Below, in pieces: positions 10,140 to 21,344 of a stretch of DNA of 64,000 nucleotides. The stretch lies in NCBI GenBank assembly GCA_947095585.1, contig OX352762.1:95764249-95828248 (forward strand), written 5' to 3'. Within the stretch, counting starts at the first letter, position 1. Each line of letters starts with the position of its first letter. The stretch comes from Nephrocerus scutellatus (lineage: Eukaryota > Arthropoda > Insecta > Diptera > Pipunculidae). The position numbers and the translations under genes are program-made. Under the pieces are notes generated by a model that made no database searches, was not told the origin of the DNA, and saw only the letters and a program-made list of their open reading frames with translations.

Positions 10140-11520
10140 AAAAAAACTAATCATCATCATTCGGGTCCTGGCCTCCCACAAAAAGTTTCTCCACCTGTCC
10201 CGATTTTGAGCCGATGTCATCAAGTTTTGCATCCCTAAACTCTGGGCGTTCATGTCTACGTCATCCTTCCAGCGTAGGCTTGGCCGGCCTCGTTATCGTA
10301 TTCCATAAATACTACCGCAAACGACTTTCCGATCAGGATCCTCTTCGGCAATGCGAGCTAGGTGTCCTGCCCACCGGAGCCTACTGAGCTTAATTCTCTT
10401 CACGATGTCGACATCGTAGATCTCATCAATATAATGTCTCCGGTATCGTCCTTCCTCAAATACGGGGTCAAAAAGTATCCGTAAAATTTTTCTCTCGAAC
10501 GCAGTAAGATATTAGAATGCTTTTTGATAAGAAGCCAAGTCTCGGATCCATATGTAAGTACTGGTATGAACATTGTCTAATATACCAGCAGCTTGGATGT
10601 TATGGCTAAGTTCCTGAATTTGAAGAGTCATGACAGACTATAGTAGGCTTTGTTGGCTTTAAGAAAGTGTGCGCGAATGTCTGGTTCCATGCTGTTATCG
10701 GCTGCAGTAGTTGACCCGAGATAATTAAAGGATTGCATTACTTCAAATTTGCGCTCCACTATTTTAATTGCGTGACCAATGTTAGATCTTCTACAGTACA
10801 GCAGACGTACATGGCCACCATGTACTTTGTTTTACTCTTATTTATGTGCAGCAGCAGATTTCGTGCTGCCTGCGCTCTATCTGGATGAAATCTTCCTGTT
10901 CAGCTCTTGGCTTTCTACCAACGATGTCAATATCGTCTGCATAAGCCAGTATCTGAATGGATTTATAGAGGATTGTTCCCCTCGCCGTTACGTCAGAGTC
11001 TTTCCGTGCCCGTTATATATGATGAATGGGCTTGATAGTGATCCGGATAATTTTACTTGGCTTATAACATGGCCAACGTACATAGTCGTGTCAGTTTATT
11101 TGGGATGCCGAACTTTCTCATGGCTTTATAAAGTTTAACTCTGGCTACCGTAGTTGTTTTTGAACTCTTCGTTGCGAAGGGAAGTGTTGACTCGAATCTG
11201 TTTCGTGGATGCAGTCTTTCGTGATGGTGCAACCAGCGCTCGGAGCACCAGACTACCAACAAGATAGTGGTTCTAGTCGAAGTTGACATCTCGATACGTT
11301 TGTACCGTCATCAGGTTCGGATTGTGGTGGCGATCTATCAACACGTGTTTCATCTGGTTGCGATTGGCTCCATCAGGAGATATCAAGGTGGATTTGAGGA
11401 TATTTTTACATGCAAACCTTACACTTGTACTTATGTGAGCCTATGTACTGCCTGAATACTTGCTCCCTACCTATTTTAGCATTCATATCCCCCAGAATGA
11501 TTTTTACGTCAGGCATGGAG
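10140..11520 (-). pseudogene. RTE-like LINE, internally deleted, copy 1
   Basis: Read on the minus strand from 11520 down. First comes the endonuclease end, with DVKIILGDMNAKIG (the GDMN motif of APE-type endonucleases) at about 11500-11460. Then comes a short reverse-transcriptase piece, KLYKAMRKFGIPNKL (about 11135-11090). Last comes the C-terminal tail, with RLRWAGHLARI and RGRPSLRWKDDV (about 10380-10250). Most of the reverse transcriptase is deleted and frames are broken. The closest comparison in the window is the fuller minus-strand copy at 49430-51725. Clade is inferred from the endonuclease and the RRGRP-RW tail. Confidence 0.75.
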
Positions 11521-11995
11521 TTCCGGTGAAAACACTTTCTATTTAAATTTGGGGTGCCCATATGTCCGATGGACACAACTTTTTGTAAAATTTTTGGAGT
11601 GAACGGGCCCTGAGGCCCGAAGGGTGCCTATATAATTTCTTTAAAAATTAACGATGGACAACAATTTTTTAAATTTTTTGGAGTTGGTCCATACAAATTT
11701 TTTAAAAAATTTAGTCGGAGCACCAGACTACCAACAAGATAGTGGTTCTAGTCGAAGTTGACATCTCGATACGTTTGTACCGTCATCAGGTTCGGATTGT
11801 GGTGGCGATCTATCAACACGTGTTTCATCTGGTTGCGATTGGCTCCATCAGGAGATATCAAGGTGGATTTGAGGATATTTTTACATGCAAACCTTACACT
11901 TGTACTTATGTGAGCCTATGTACTGCCTGAATACTTGCTCCCTACCTATTTTAGCATTCATATCCCCCAGAATGATTTTTACGTCAGGCATGGAG
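11521..11995. repeat. Extra 475-bp unit at the duplication joint
   Basis: 11521-11717 repeats 4207-4769 with 4337-4702 removed. Then 11718-11995 repeats 11243-11520. The 475-bp unit 11243-11717 therefore occurs twice head to tail before the long copy resumes. Joints carry short shared bases: TTCC at the 11521 and 11996 joints, TCG at the 11717 joint, TA at the internal deletion. Confidence 0.85.
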
Positions 11996-12251
11996 TTCCG
12001 GTGAAAACACTTTCTATTTAAATTTGGGGTGCCCATATGTCCGATGGACACAACTTTTTGTAAAATTTTTGGAGTGAACGGGCCCTGAGGCCCGAAGGGT
12101 GCCTATATAATTTCTTTAAAAATTAACGATGGACAACAATTTTTTAAATTTTTTGGAGTTGGTCCATACAAATTTTTTAAAAAATTTAGTCGATTTTCTT
12201 TAAATTTTATACACATGTGTTTCTCCGATATACAACACCTTTATATATTTT

Positions 12252-12638
12252 ACATAGTAAAAATAATTATAGTAATCATTCAAATTTTCGAACTCTATCT
12301 GTCTATCTGTCGGTCTGTCTGTATCTACTCTACAGCCCAGACGGCTGAACTTATAGGAATGAAAATTCATATTTAAGCTTTCTACATAAATGGTGAGGTG
12401 CCAGTTAATTTTAACGGAAATCTGACAGCCGAAAGTGACAGTTTACTTGGATATTTTTTCAGGCCTTTGCAAATAGCTCCAAAAGTTAGCATTATGAAAA
12501 ATCTGTTAACTATAAAAAAAAATTCAAAAATAAAACAAAAAAAAATTAATATACATTTACTGAAAATTCCGACCCCGTCTGTAAAAGAAAGTCGGGTTGT
12601 GAACACACCTCCAATTTTTGTAAAAATTTTAGAGTGAT
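12252..12638 (+). repeat. CCCAGACGGCTGAACT repeat, copy 2
   Basis: Duplicate of 4829-5215, nearly base for base, as part of the segmental duplication. Confidence 0.6.
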
Positions 12639-12942
12639 CCGGTCTCCTCTTTCTCTTTTTTTTTTGCTTTTATTTTCTTGTGGCGGCAAATTTGCATCTC
12701 GGCTATAGACTAAAAGCTGCTAGAACCGGGTCTGAATATATGCTATTTTATTAGATTTTTTCTAAGGCAGCGTCTTTGAGGAAATCTCCGGCGAAAAAAG
12801 AGCAACTTATTTCCTCTTGGAAGTTCAACATCGGTTGTTTAGGAGTAATAGTCGTACGTAAATCGTTTTAAGATTATTTTTAGTTTAGGTAAATTTATGT
12901 GTGATAGTATATCAAGTTCCGAAAAAAATTAAAGGAAATAAT

Positions 12943-13545
12943 GGCTAAGAACAGAAAAATTAAGAAGACATCTGAGCAAGCACTTTGCGAAGAATGAATA
13001 AAACTACATCCATGAATTACTCAAAAAAGTTGCGGGGCACTTTACAAGGCTTGCAGTCATTACAAAACCACTCAGGTCACTTAAGCCGGCATAACAAAAT
13101 TCTGCTTCCATTCACAGTAAGAATATTAGAGCAGCTGAAAAACAGTTACATATTGAATCCTTCTGCCACAAAAACGAAAGCCATTTCAAAATGAATATGA
13201 AAGCAGCAGAATTAAACTTGTGTTTTGCATTATCTTTCATTATCCTTGATGGATGCCGGATCTTTTAAAAAGTGCTGTTCAGACTCTAAAATAGTCAATG
13301 GAATTCTTTGCAAAAGAACAAAGTCCTGGGCCCTTGCAGAGTAATTAGGACAAAAGGGAAAAGAAAATGTTGTTTCGAATCTCAATCAAAAAAATTCGCT
13401 TATAATGGGTGAACCAACAGATATGTAAACTGTGTTGTTGCTCGATTGCCGAAAGTTGAAAAAAAATTTGGAATTTAGAGAATTCCAGGAGTTGTTAGCA
13501 CTTAAGCCACATACAATTCTTGATTTTTTTTTCAAAGCGTTGGTT
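12943..13545 (+). pseudogene. Degenerate hAT-like transposase relic, copy 2
   Basis: Duplicate of 5520-6120 with the same stops and frameshifts, which shows the decay predates the duplication. Confidence 0.4.
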
Positions 13546-13631
13546 ATATTTAGAGGACAACTTTAATCGAATTTTAGAACAGTGGAGTGCACTGCAGCAT
13601 TGATTCATTATAAATACGCTAATGGTCTCGC

Positions 13632-14416
13632 TTGAATGGTTCGCATGAATTAATGAATTTGACTATTCTGTCTAATATTCAAATCATTCTGGATTGGGGC
13701 ATTTCTAATAGAGTAGAATTTAACCCAAATAAATTCCAGTCTTGTCTTTTTTCTCAGAAGACAACTCAACATTATGTTCCACCTGTTATTAATGGTACCC
13801 CTATTGCGAGATCTGATTCACTTAAGTTGTTAGGTTTAAAAGTTTCAAGTGATCTTTCCTGGAAAGAACATATTTATGAAATTTCAAAAAGAGCTAGCCA
13901 ATGTTTGGGCTTCATAAGACGTTGTAACTTCTACTTCACTCCCTCTGAAGTATTAAGATTATATAAATCTTATGTTAGACCAATTTAAGAATTTAATTCA
14001 TATGTGTGGGGTGGGGCTCCGAGGTCGCATTTGGTTCATCTTGATGGAATTCAGAATAGAGTTATCTGTTTGATAAACGATGTAACCATTACTTCGTCTC
14101 TTGATACGTTGGAACACAGACAAAATGTAGGAGCTTTATGTGTTTTCTACAAATTTTACAACGGTAAATGTTCTTTATAAACCCCTTCTCTAGTTCCAGG
14201 TCCTTTTCTCAGTAACGTAAACACTCGTTTAAGGTCCAATCAACATAGATTTGCTTTAAAACTTTTTTCATGTAGAACCCAACACTTTAAATCCTCCTTT
14301 TTTCCGAGAGTCTCTTCGATGTGGAATCAATTGGTCGAGCACGTGTTTCCCGAATCTTATAATCTGCAGGCGTTCAAATTAGCCGTTTACAAGTTCTTGA
14401 AGGATAATGGATAAAG
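13632..14416 (+). pseudogene. Non-LTR retrotransposon RT C-terminal part, copy 2
   Basis: Duplicate of 6208-6992. The interrupting stop (13986-13988) is shared. Confidence 0.8.
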
Positions 14417-14440
14417 TATGCATAAGTTGTTTATTAATAT

Positions 14441-16108
14441 AAAAAAAAACAACCCATAAAATTTTTCATCTAAATTCTCTAATCGCAGAAATTGATATGG
14501 GAGCCCCCCGATCCTGCGTTTTTTTTTGGTTTTATTGTAGGAGAAAATCATCGAAAAAGACATTTGACATTAGATGTCAAATTTGAAAATGCTAAGATCA
14601 TTTTATTCTGAGCACTTAGAGCACGCTCATACTCTGAGCAAATAAGAAACACGAGCATTTTTCTTGAGAACTCTTTGACTGCTCTGAACTAATTTGAAAT
14701 GAAAACGCCATATGACAGAATATTGTGAAAACTTGTTGTTCTATCTGTAAGTTGATATCGACAACAAAAAACAACATCAATAAAAATACAATTCAGTAAA
14801 TAAGTAAGTAAATTGAATTAAGCATAAAACATTTATGTCTCGTTTCATTTGCTGGGTTCATTTGTGCATGAGCTAAGATTTCTCTCTCGTGGTTTCAGTT
14901 TAACGTTGCATGTGCGAACTGTGCCCGGAGTACGGTTTGATTTTATGTACCTTTGTTTTTGTAACCGATAATGTTACTTTGCTACCCGTCGGCAATCGGT
15001 TACATCGGGCACTCACCTCGTTCACCTCGAAAACTCTGTCACTTTGAAAGCTAACCTATGGGTATGGTTTCGGATAAGGTTTGTGCAATTGGAAAGAGAC
15101 ATTAGTAAACAAAATACATACATATTACTTAAAGATGAAATGAAATGTTCATAATCGATTCGACTTTTATATCTACTATTACGCACATTCATGGTAACTT
15201 TGTGAAATGCCATTAATAATGATTGTGTAAGTCGGAGTAATGTATATTGATGCTTGAGAAATGATGTGAAACCGAAATTTTATGTTTTCGTTCATTATTA
15301 GAAATAATGACATTATTAATAACCGTGTAAGTGCCGAGTTAAAAATTTGTCGACGCAAACTCGTAGTGCTTCCATGAACAGGCAGAATAGATTATTCAAT
15401 CAAAATCCACCACACCCAAAACCAAGCAGCGCAGCCGACTGCGCAGCACACACCGCACACAGTCATTTAAGTACGACGGTATCTGATACCACTATGTGAT
15501 ATTTAAAATATGTAAGTTACGGCCGAACCCGCGGCCCGATCACTACCAAATTGTCCAAAAGTAAGTATTGTCACCGGAAATTCTCATGTGTACAAAATTT
15601 CAGGAAAATCGGGCTTGAGGAAGTGCGTTAAAAATTGGTAATTAAAAAAAATTGTATGGGAGCTCCCCGACCCCTGGGCCCGATCGCTTCAAAAATTTTA
15701 CAAAAAGGTTTTGTCCATCGGAGATACACATGAGTATAAAATTTGAAGAAAATCGGGAACTTTTTTCATAAAATTTGTATGGGTGCCACCCCGAACCAGG
15801 GGCCCGATCACTTCCAAATTTGTACAGAAGGTGTTGTCCATCAAAGATACACATGCGTATAAAATTTAAAGAAAATCGGGTAAATTTTTTAAAAAATTTG
15901 TATGGGAGCCCACCGACCCCCAGGGCCCTCAAGTTTTAATAGAAAGTGTTGACATGGGAGATATACATGTGTGCAAAATTTCAATAAAATCGGACTGTAG
16001 GAAGTGGGTTAAAAATTGATCACAAGATTTGGTGTTCCAGCCAGCCAGCCAGCCACCCGGCCGGCCGCCACGGGCAAGTGAAGTTAATATAGAGAATTTA
16101 AAAAAAAA
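14441..16108 (+). repeat. TTCTCTA minisatellite element, long form, copy 2
   Basis: Duplicate of 7020-8690. A short deletion near 14516 (GATCCTGCGTTTT against GATCCTGGGTCATTTT) and a few substitutions separate them. Confidence 0.7.
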
Positions 16109-16645
16109 ATTGTTTATCAGTATTTTTTACATTACTTTTATAATTTGTAATATTTTCTTGGTCAAGGTTTTTTCTAGTTTTCCCTGACCATGATTCATTG
16201 ATAAAAGTATTTGGACTCGCGTCGTTCAAAATTCGTGTCCGTTTATCCGTTTAAATAAATTGAAACCGGCTACAAACGTGAGGATTGTGATATATTGATA
16301 CAGCTATTTTGAGAATAATGAAAACTACTTTAAAATATTACATAGCACTTTAAACAAAAATATCAAATAGATTTGAATTTAGAGACTCGAGTTTCAAGCT
16401 TTTGTGCTCCTATATGCACCCTAAAAACGCAATTTATCCGAAAACACCTTCATTTCAGTTCCTGAGAAGATTTTTATATGCATAAGAGTACGATGTTGAG
16501 CTTAATCTTCTCAAATGATGCTTTTAAAATGTGTGAAAAAATTATAAATAATAGTTTGGGTGAAAATATTAAATTACATAACGTGCTAGGGAAGTGGACG
16601 CTATCGTAAGAGTTATAAGCTTGAAGCAAGGGGCGGTAGCCGAGT

Positions 16646-16923
16646 GCGGCAATCTAGCGATCACGATAAGCACTTTTCAGTAAGTAATGAACGCTATTTT
16701 ACAACGACCAAAACAATTGTTCTGCTATAGTGATCATGCACAAGCAAATCTACTGTGCGAATGTGTGTTCGCTGAGACTGCAGTAAATAACAATGGTGTT
16801 TTTTATGTTAACACACTAGTGTGGATAATGCCTACTTTCGAGTGTACGTTAAAGCGTAGTCACTTTCGTCTATGGTCGTGTGAAAAGTATTTAATAAGCT
16901 ATGCGAGTTTGTGTTTGATTTGA
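16646..16923 (+). mobile_element. MITE-like repeat, copy 2
   Basis: Duplicate of 9225-9502 within the segmental duplication. Confidence 0.6.
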
Positions 16924-17560
16924 TGAGTCTGCCACATAGCAGTACATAATTAAACAGTTAGTTCTTTGATGTATGCAAAATAATAATTTTTAATGCAATC
17001 GCTAATTTAAATTACTGAGTCAAAATCAATATTTTTTCAATATAAACTTCTGAAGATTGAAATTTAATGAAATTTCATAATTCTGTTATTATTTTGCAAC
17101 ACGAAATTGATTTCAAATATACTTCAAGAGTGGTCTATTTTTGGTGGATTATTATATATTATAATTTGGTCCACAGAATTTTCGTTTAACTGCAGTTTAT
17201 ATTGTTAATTTTTGTAGCACAGTTTTAGGCTTTTGTATTTAATTAGTTTATATAATGTGCTGGCGGTTATGCATACCTCCACCCTAGAGTAGTAAGTCAT
17301 CATAATTAGATTTTCCTTTATTTTAAGTTAAAATATATAATAATAGTATTGTTAAGTAGTCATATTAAGTCTGTAATTGTAACTAAAAAATTAATGAAAA
17401 CAATAAATAAAATTAAATTAAAATAATACGGTATAAAACAAATTATTAATTTGTAGCCACACTGATTGACAAACGGACTCTGGTTCTAATAACCGTGTTC
17501 CCATCAAGCAACCTAACAAAACAAAAAGAGTTGGCAAACAGCGAAAATGATATTTTTTGC

Positions 17561-19178
17561 AAAAAAACTAATCATCATCATTCGGGTCCTGGCCTCCCAC
17601 AAAAAGTTTCTCCACCTGTCCCGATTTTGAGCCGATGTCATCAAGTTTTGCATCCCTAAACTCTGGGCGTTCATGTCTACGTCATCCTTCCAGCGTAGGC
17701 TTGGCCGGCCTCGTTATCGTATTCCATAAATACTACCGCAAACGACTTTCCGATCAGGATCCTCTTCGGCAATGCGAGCTAGGTGTCCTGCCCACCGGAG
17801 CCTACTGAGCTTAATTCTCTTCACGATGTCGACATCGTAGATCTCATCAATATAATGTCTCCGGTATCGTCCTTCCTCAAATACGGGGTCAAAAAGTATC
17901 CGTAAAATTTTTCTCTCGAACGCAGTAAGATATTAGAATGCTTTTTGATAAGAAGCCAAGTCTCGGATCCATATGTAAGTACTGGTATGAACATTGTCTA
18001 ATATACCAGCAGCTTGGATGTTATGGCTAAGTTCCTGAATTTGAAGAGTCATGACAGACTATATTAGGCTTTGTTGGCTTTAAGAAAGTGTGCGCGAATG
18101 TCTGGTTCCATGCTGTTATCGGCTGCAGTAGTTGACCCGAGATAATTAAAGGATTGCATTACTTCAAATTTGCGCTCCACTATTTTAATTGCGTGACCAA
18201 TGTTAGATCTTCTACAGTACAGCAGACGTACATGGCCACCATGTACTTTGTTTTACTCTTATTTATGTGCAGCAGCAGATTTCGTGCTGCCTGCGCTCTA
18301 TCTGGATGAAATCTTCCTGTTCAGCTCTTGGCTTTCTACCAACGATGTCAATATCGTCTGCATAAGCCAGTATCTGAATGGATTTATAGAGGATTGTTCC
18401 CCTCGCCGTTACGTCAGAGTCTTTCCGTGCCCGTTATATATGATGAATGGGCTTGATAGTGATCCGGATAATTTTACTTGGCTTATAACATGGCCAACGT
18501 ACATAGTCGTGTCAGTTTATTTGGGATGCCGAACTTTCTCATGGCTTTATAAAGTTTAACTCTGGCTTCCGTAGTTGTTTTTGAACTCTTCGTTGCGAAG
18601 GGAAGTGTTGACTCGAATCTGTTTCGTGGATGCAGTCTTTCGTGATGGTGCAACCAGCGCTCGGAGCACCAGACTACCAACAAGATAGTGGTTCTAGTCG
18701 AAGTTGACATCTCGATACGTTTGTACCGTCATCAGGTTCGGATTGTGGTGGCGATCTATCAACACGTGTTTCATCTGGTTGCGATTGGCTCCATCAGGAG
18801 ATATCAAGGTGGATTTGAGGATATTTTTACATGCAAACCTTACACTTGTACTTATGTGAGCCTATGTACTGCCTGAATACTTGCTCCCTACCTATTTTAG
18901 CATTCATATCCCCCAGAATGATTTTTACGTCAGGCATGGAGTTCCCGTTCGATTGATTCAAAGAATTCTTCTACTTCATAGTTTGGGGAATCCTCTGTAG
19001 ATGCGTGAACGTTTATGAGGCTTATGTTTTTAAATCTGCCCCGCACGCGAAGGGTGCATATCCGTTCATATATTGCTTTAGAGCTGATTCATTCACTCAC
19101 TCAATCTTCGTTGGTGTGATCGTCGTCGTTCATCAGTGTATCCGAGGCTGATTTTGGGTTCCGTAATAGTTTCTTTTA
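17561..19178 (-). pseudogene. RTE-like LINE, copy 2, parental right arm
   Basis: 17561-18945 duplicates 10140-11520. 18946-19178 continues the same minus-strand element toward its 5' end: the stretch with CTGCCCCGCACGCGAAGGGTGCATATCCG and CGAGGCTGATTTTGGGTTCCG closely matches 51250-51625 of the other RTE copy. The element is then interrupted by a SINE and resumes at 19494. Confidence 0.75.
19164..19178 (+). repeat. Target-site duplication, left (SINE)
   Basis: TAATAGTTTCTTTTA; the partner is at 19494-19510. Confidence 0.85.
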
Positions 19179-19464
19179 GTGGGCGCCGTGGCTCAGTGGT
19201 AATGCACATGGCTGCTGCGCAGGAGGTTCAGGTTCGAATCCCAGCAACACCAAAAGTATTTTTCACGGTGTCCCACCCTTCGCGAATGGGTGACAAACGT
19301 TCCGAGAGTAATTAATAATACCTTGTCACGGAAAGCTTCTCAATTCGCCGTTCAGATCCGGCCTTAAATTGTAGGTCCCTTCCATTCGTGTCCAAAAATT
19401 AACATGTCAGCACAAATGGTCGCGAGAAGTTAGGCCTTGGACCGCAATGGTCTGTCGCGCCAAA

Positions 19465-19493
<29 letters not shown>
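19179..19493 (+). mobile_element. tRNA-derived SINE inserted in the RTE-like LINE
   Basis: About 315 bp. The head GGCGCCGTGGCTCAGTGGTAATG has an A-box-like sequence (TGGCTCAGTGG). GGTTCAGGTTCGAATCCC holds the B box. The anticodon-loop region is replaced by GGCTGCTGCGCAGGAGG. The tRNA-unrelated body follows (CACGGTGTCCCACCCTTCGC, CCTTCCATTCGTGTCC, GGACCGCAATGGTCTGTCG). The 3' end is an (ATT)n tail, about 19465-19493. Flanking direct repeats TAATAGTTTCTTTTA and TAATAGTTTTTCTTTTA differ only in T-run length. A-box, B box, 3' microsatellite and target duplication together are diagnostic of a SINE moved by LINE machinery. Confidence 0.92.
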
Positions 19494-19495
<2 letters not shown>

Positions 19496-19625
19496 ATAGT
19501 TTTTCTTTTACGGGCGAGGTCGCTGGCCTTTTCATGTATTGGAGGAAAACTACCGGCGCCCACTACGTGGAGGTTTGATCGCACTTCCATCAGTCAAAGA
19601 TAGTTACGGTCAACTACGATTCTGA
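19494..19625 (-). pseudogene. RTE-like LINE, continuation beyond the SINE
   Basis: Starts with the right target duplication (19494-19510) and continues CTTTTACGGGCGAGGTCGCTGG, matching 51630-51655 of the other RTE copy. This is the 5' side of the minus-strand element. Confidence 0.65.
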
Positions 19626-19739
19626 TGCATTTTATGTTATTATCCAATTCTGCTGATGGCTGAACGCCAAAATAAATACTCCACAAAATATATTTATATT
19701 AGTATTTATATCAGTTGCATAGCAGTTGCATAGCGGTTG

Positions 19740-20130
19740 CATAGTGACAAAACATATCTGGCCCAAACGGGATCCGAAACGCTCCAAGTGTTGATCTCTC
19801 AAAAAAGATCGCACATCGGTGCTATTGTAGGTGTCATCACTGGACACTGTCTCATAGGCAGGCATACAGCAGACTTGGAGTTTTCTCTAATGACTTCTGC
19901 AGAGGCTGCATTGATAAGGAGAATGAGGAGGCCATCGTCCATCTTCTCTGTACTTGTCCAGCCCTCTCCCAAAAACGTAAACTCTATATCGGAGCTTCCT
20001 TCTACAACAGCACTTATGATATCATCAACATTGACATTACTACGCTTCATACGAAACTTTAATTGGTTCATCGATTAGGTGGAGGGAATTTTTCCAGAAA
20101 TGTGTGGTATCACAATGGTATAATTGGATT
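19740..20130 (+). pseudogene. LINE C-terminal fragment with CCHC-like tail (I/LOA-type)
   Basis: Two frames read CLISQKRSHIGAIVGVITGH and then, after a shift, FCRGCIDKENEEAIVHLLC and TCPALSQKRKLYIGASF. The GVLTGHC...CRxCxxxxETxxHxLCxCPAL arrangement is the region after RNase H in I, LOA and R1-type LINEs. The frame shift lies near 19880. No RNase H or reverse transcriptase precedes it, so it is 5' truncated. Confidence 0.65.
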
Positions 20131-20870
20131 AGAAGCTATTCATTCGACCGCTCAATTCAAATTGTCTTGGACGGTTTTTCTTCGACATGATATTAAAATG
20201 GGGAGAAAACAATCGAGTAGAATTTCACGCTTTTAAAACCCAATGCTGTCTGCTGTCATCCAACCGAATCTTAAATCCAATGCAATTATCCATTAATAGC
20301 ACATCAAGGAAACTTAAAAACGACAAGCTTCGTTGGAATGACCTCATATTTACCCGTCGCCAAAAATGCTGCGAAATGTTTAGCTTTTCTAGACCGGTGC
20401 AAGAAATATTTCACAACTGGCTACTAACTGCAAGGCTATTATTCGCCCTAAACTGGAGTATAATTGCCATATCTGGTCTGGTGAGCATAAAACTACCTTG
20501 CATCAGCTAGATAGAATACAAACCGTCCGATAAAACTTATCGGTGAGGAAAACATTGCGAAATCAATAGATTCGTTTGAACACTGCAGGAACATTTCCAG
20601 CTTGTCACTGTTTTATCGCTTCTTCCACCAACGGTGCTAAAGAAGAAATAGCCAGTCGGATTCCACCTCGAGGTGTTCTTAATGCTCATCAGTTTACCCT
20701 TACCCGAGCTCATCTTCGGGCGTACAGCCGTACAACACGTATGTGGAATGCTCTGCCAAGCACTGTCTTTCCACATCAATATGATCCACATGCATTCAAG
20801 GCACAATCTCATAGTCATCTCCTCTTTTCTCCTCCTTTCCTTAACGCCCACGCATTATAAGGGTGCGAAC
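20130..20870 (+). pseudogene. LINE-A 3' part, deleted and frameshifted
   Basis: Contains DRSIQIVLDGF (fingers/palm junction), then after a deletion WGENNRVEFHAFKTQCC, NDKLRWNDLIFTR and, in other frames, SIDSFEHCRNISSLSLFYRF. The palm with the FADD motif is absent. The end AACGCCCACGCATTATAAGG matches other LINE-A 3' ends (45588-45622). Confidence 0.7.
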
Positions 20871-21067
20871 TTATGGGTGCTCAAATTATAAAAAAAAGTA
20901 GAAAGTTAAATGTCACCTAAAGCATATTCTCTTTTGGGATATAGTATTTTTTCACTCTAATATGAATTCCTAAATGCGATAACTACTCGAATATTCAACT
21001 ATGAACTGTTATCTTTTCTTCCTTATAGTAATTTACTTCAATTTCTCTTTTATTTTATAACTTGCAG
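20871..21067 (+). other. Intron sequence before the exon, with acceptor
   Basis: AT-rich and pyrimidine-rich up to ATTTTATAACTTGCAG at 21067, a good 3' splice site for the exon that follows. Confidence 0.6.
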
Positions 21068-21242
21068 CATTTCACCTGTACTCAAATAAAACGGAAGAAC
21101 GCATAGAGGAAGATACTTTGGCTGTTCGCTACGAGGATGGCAGATGGTCAAAACCGTATTACGATTGTGGAGGTGGAAACATCTGGATGCTGACATATAC
21201 GGTTCCATTTTTTGGCTACGAAAATGGAACATATTTTTTCAA
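21068..21242 (+). CDS. GPR158/GPR179-like receptor, exon encoding the end of the Cache domain
   Basis: An exon of 175 bp between TTGCAG and AAGTAGGT. Two bases complete a codon from the previous exon. It then reads FHLYSNKTEERIEEDTLAV, RYEDGRWSKPY and YDCGGGNIWMLTYTVPFF, ending in YENGTYFF plus two bases of a split codon. The YDCGGGxxWMxTYxVPFFG block is the signature of the extracellular Cache domain of the GPR158/GPR179 family (Drosophila relatives are CG31760 and smog). In vertebrate GPR158 this domain senses glycine. Two N-glycosylation sequons (NKT, NGT) fit an outside-facing domain. The phase joins exactly to the exon at 55737 across a 34.5-kb intron. The exact fly orthologue cannot be set from this piece, so no symbol is given. 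Confidence 0.93.
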
Positions 21243-21344
21243 GTAGGTTTCATTTTGATAATTTTGCTTAGCAACAAATATCACATAACTACCTTGTTAT
21301 ATTGAACTCTTTTGAGTAAGCTAAAGAGTTTTAATAAATGTTAA

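Larger units (their letters stand above)
4207..11520. repeat. Tandem segmental duplication, copy 1 (about 7.3 kb)
   Basis: Bases 4207-11520 recur almost unchanged at 11996-18945. The coordinate offset is 7421-7424 through most of the block. By eye there are only about a dozen substitutions and a few small indels, for example an A/C change at 5266, C/A at 6107 and a 3-4 base shortening near 7095. The left flank is unique to this copy, so this is the left parental junction. The block contains a hAT-like relic, a LINE 3' end, minisatellite and MITE-like repeats and part of an RTE-like LINE, listed separately. Confidence 0.9.
11996..18945. repeat. Tandem segmental duplication, copy 2
   Basis: Matches 4207-11520 but carries the same internal deletion of 4337-4702 as the 475-bp unit. 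From 12193 onward it is colinear with 4770-11520. At 18946 the sequence runs on into more of the same RTE-like LINE, so the right flank is the parental one. Near-identity across mostly non-functional sequence implies a very recent event or an assembly duplicate. Confidence 0.9.

Noticed and set aside
10779..11138. Plus-strand frame of 119 codons (repeated at 18200)
   Set aside because: It is antisense to an RTE-like LINE whose minus-strand blocks are recognisable.
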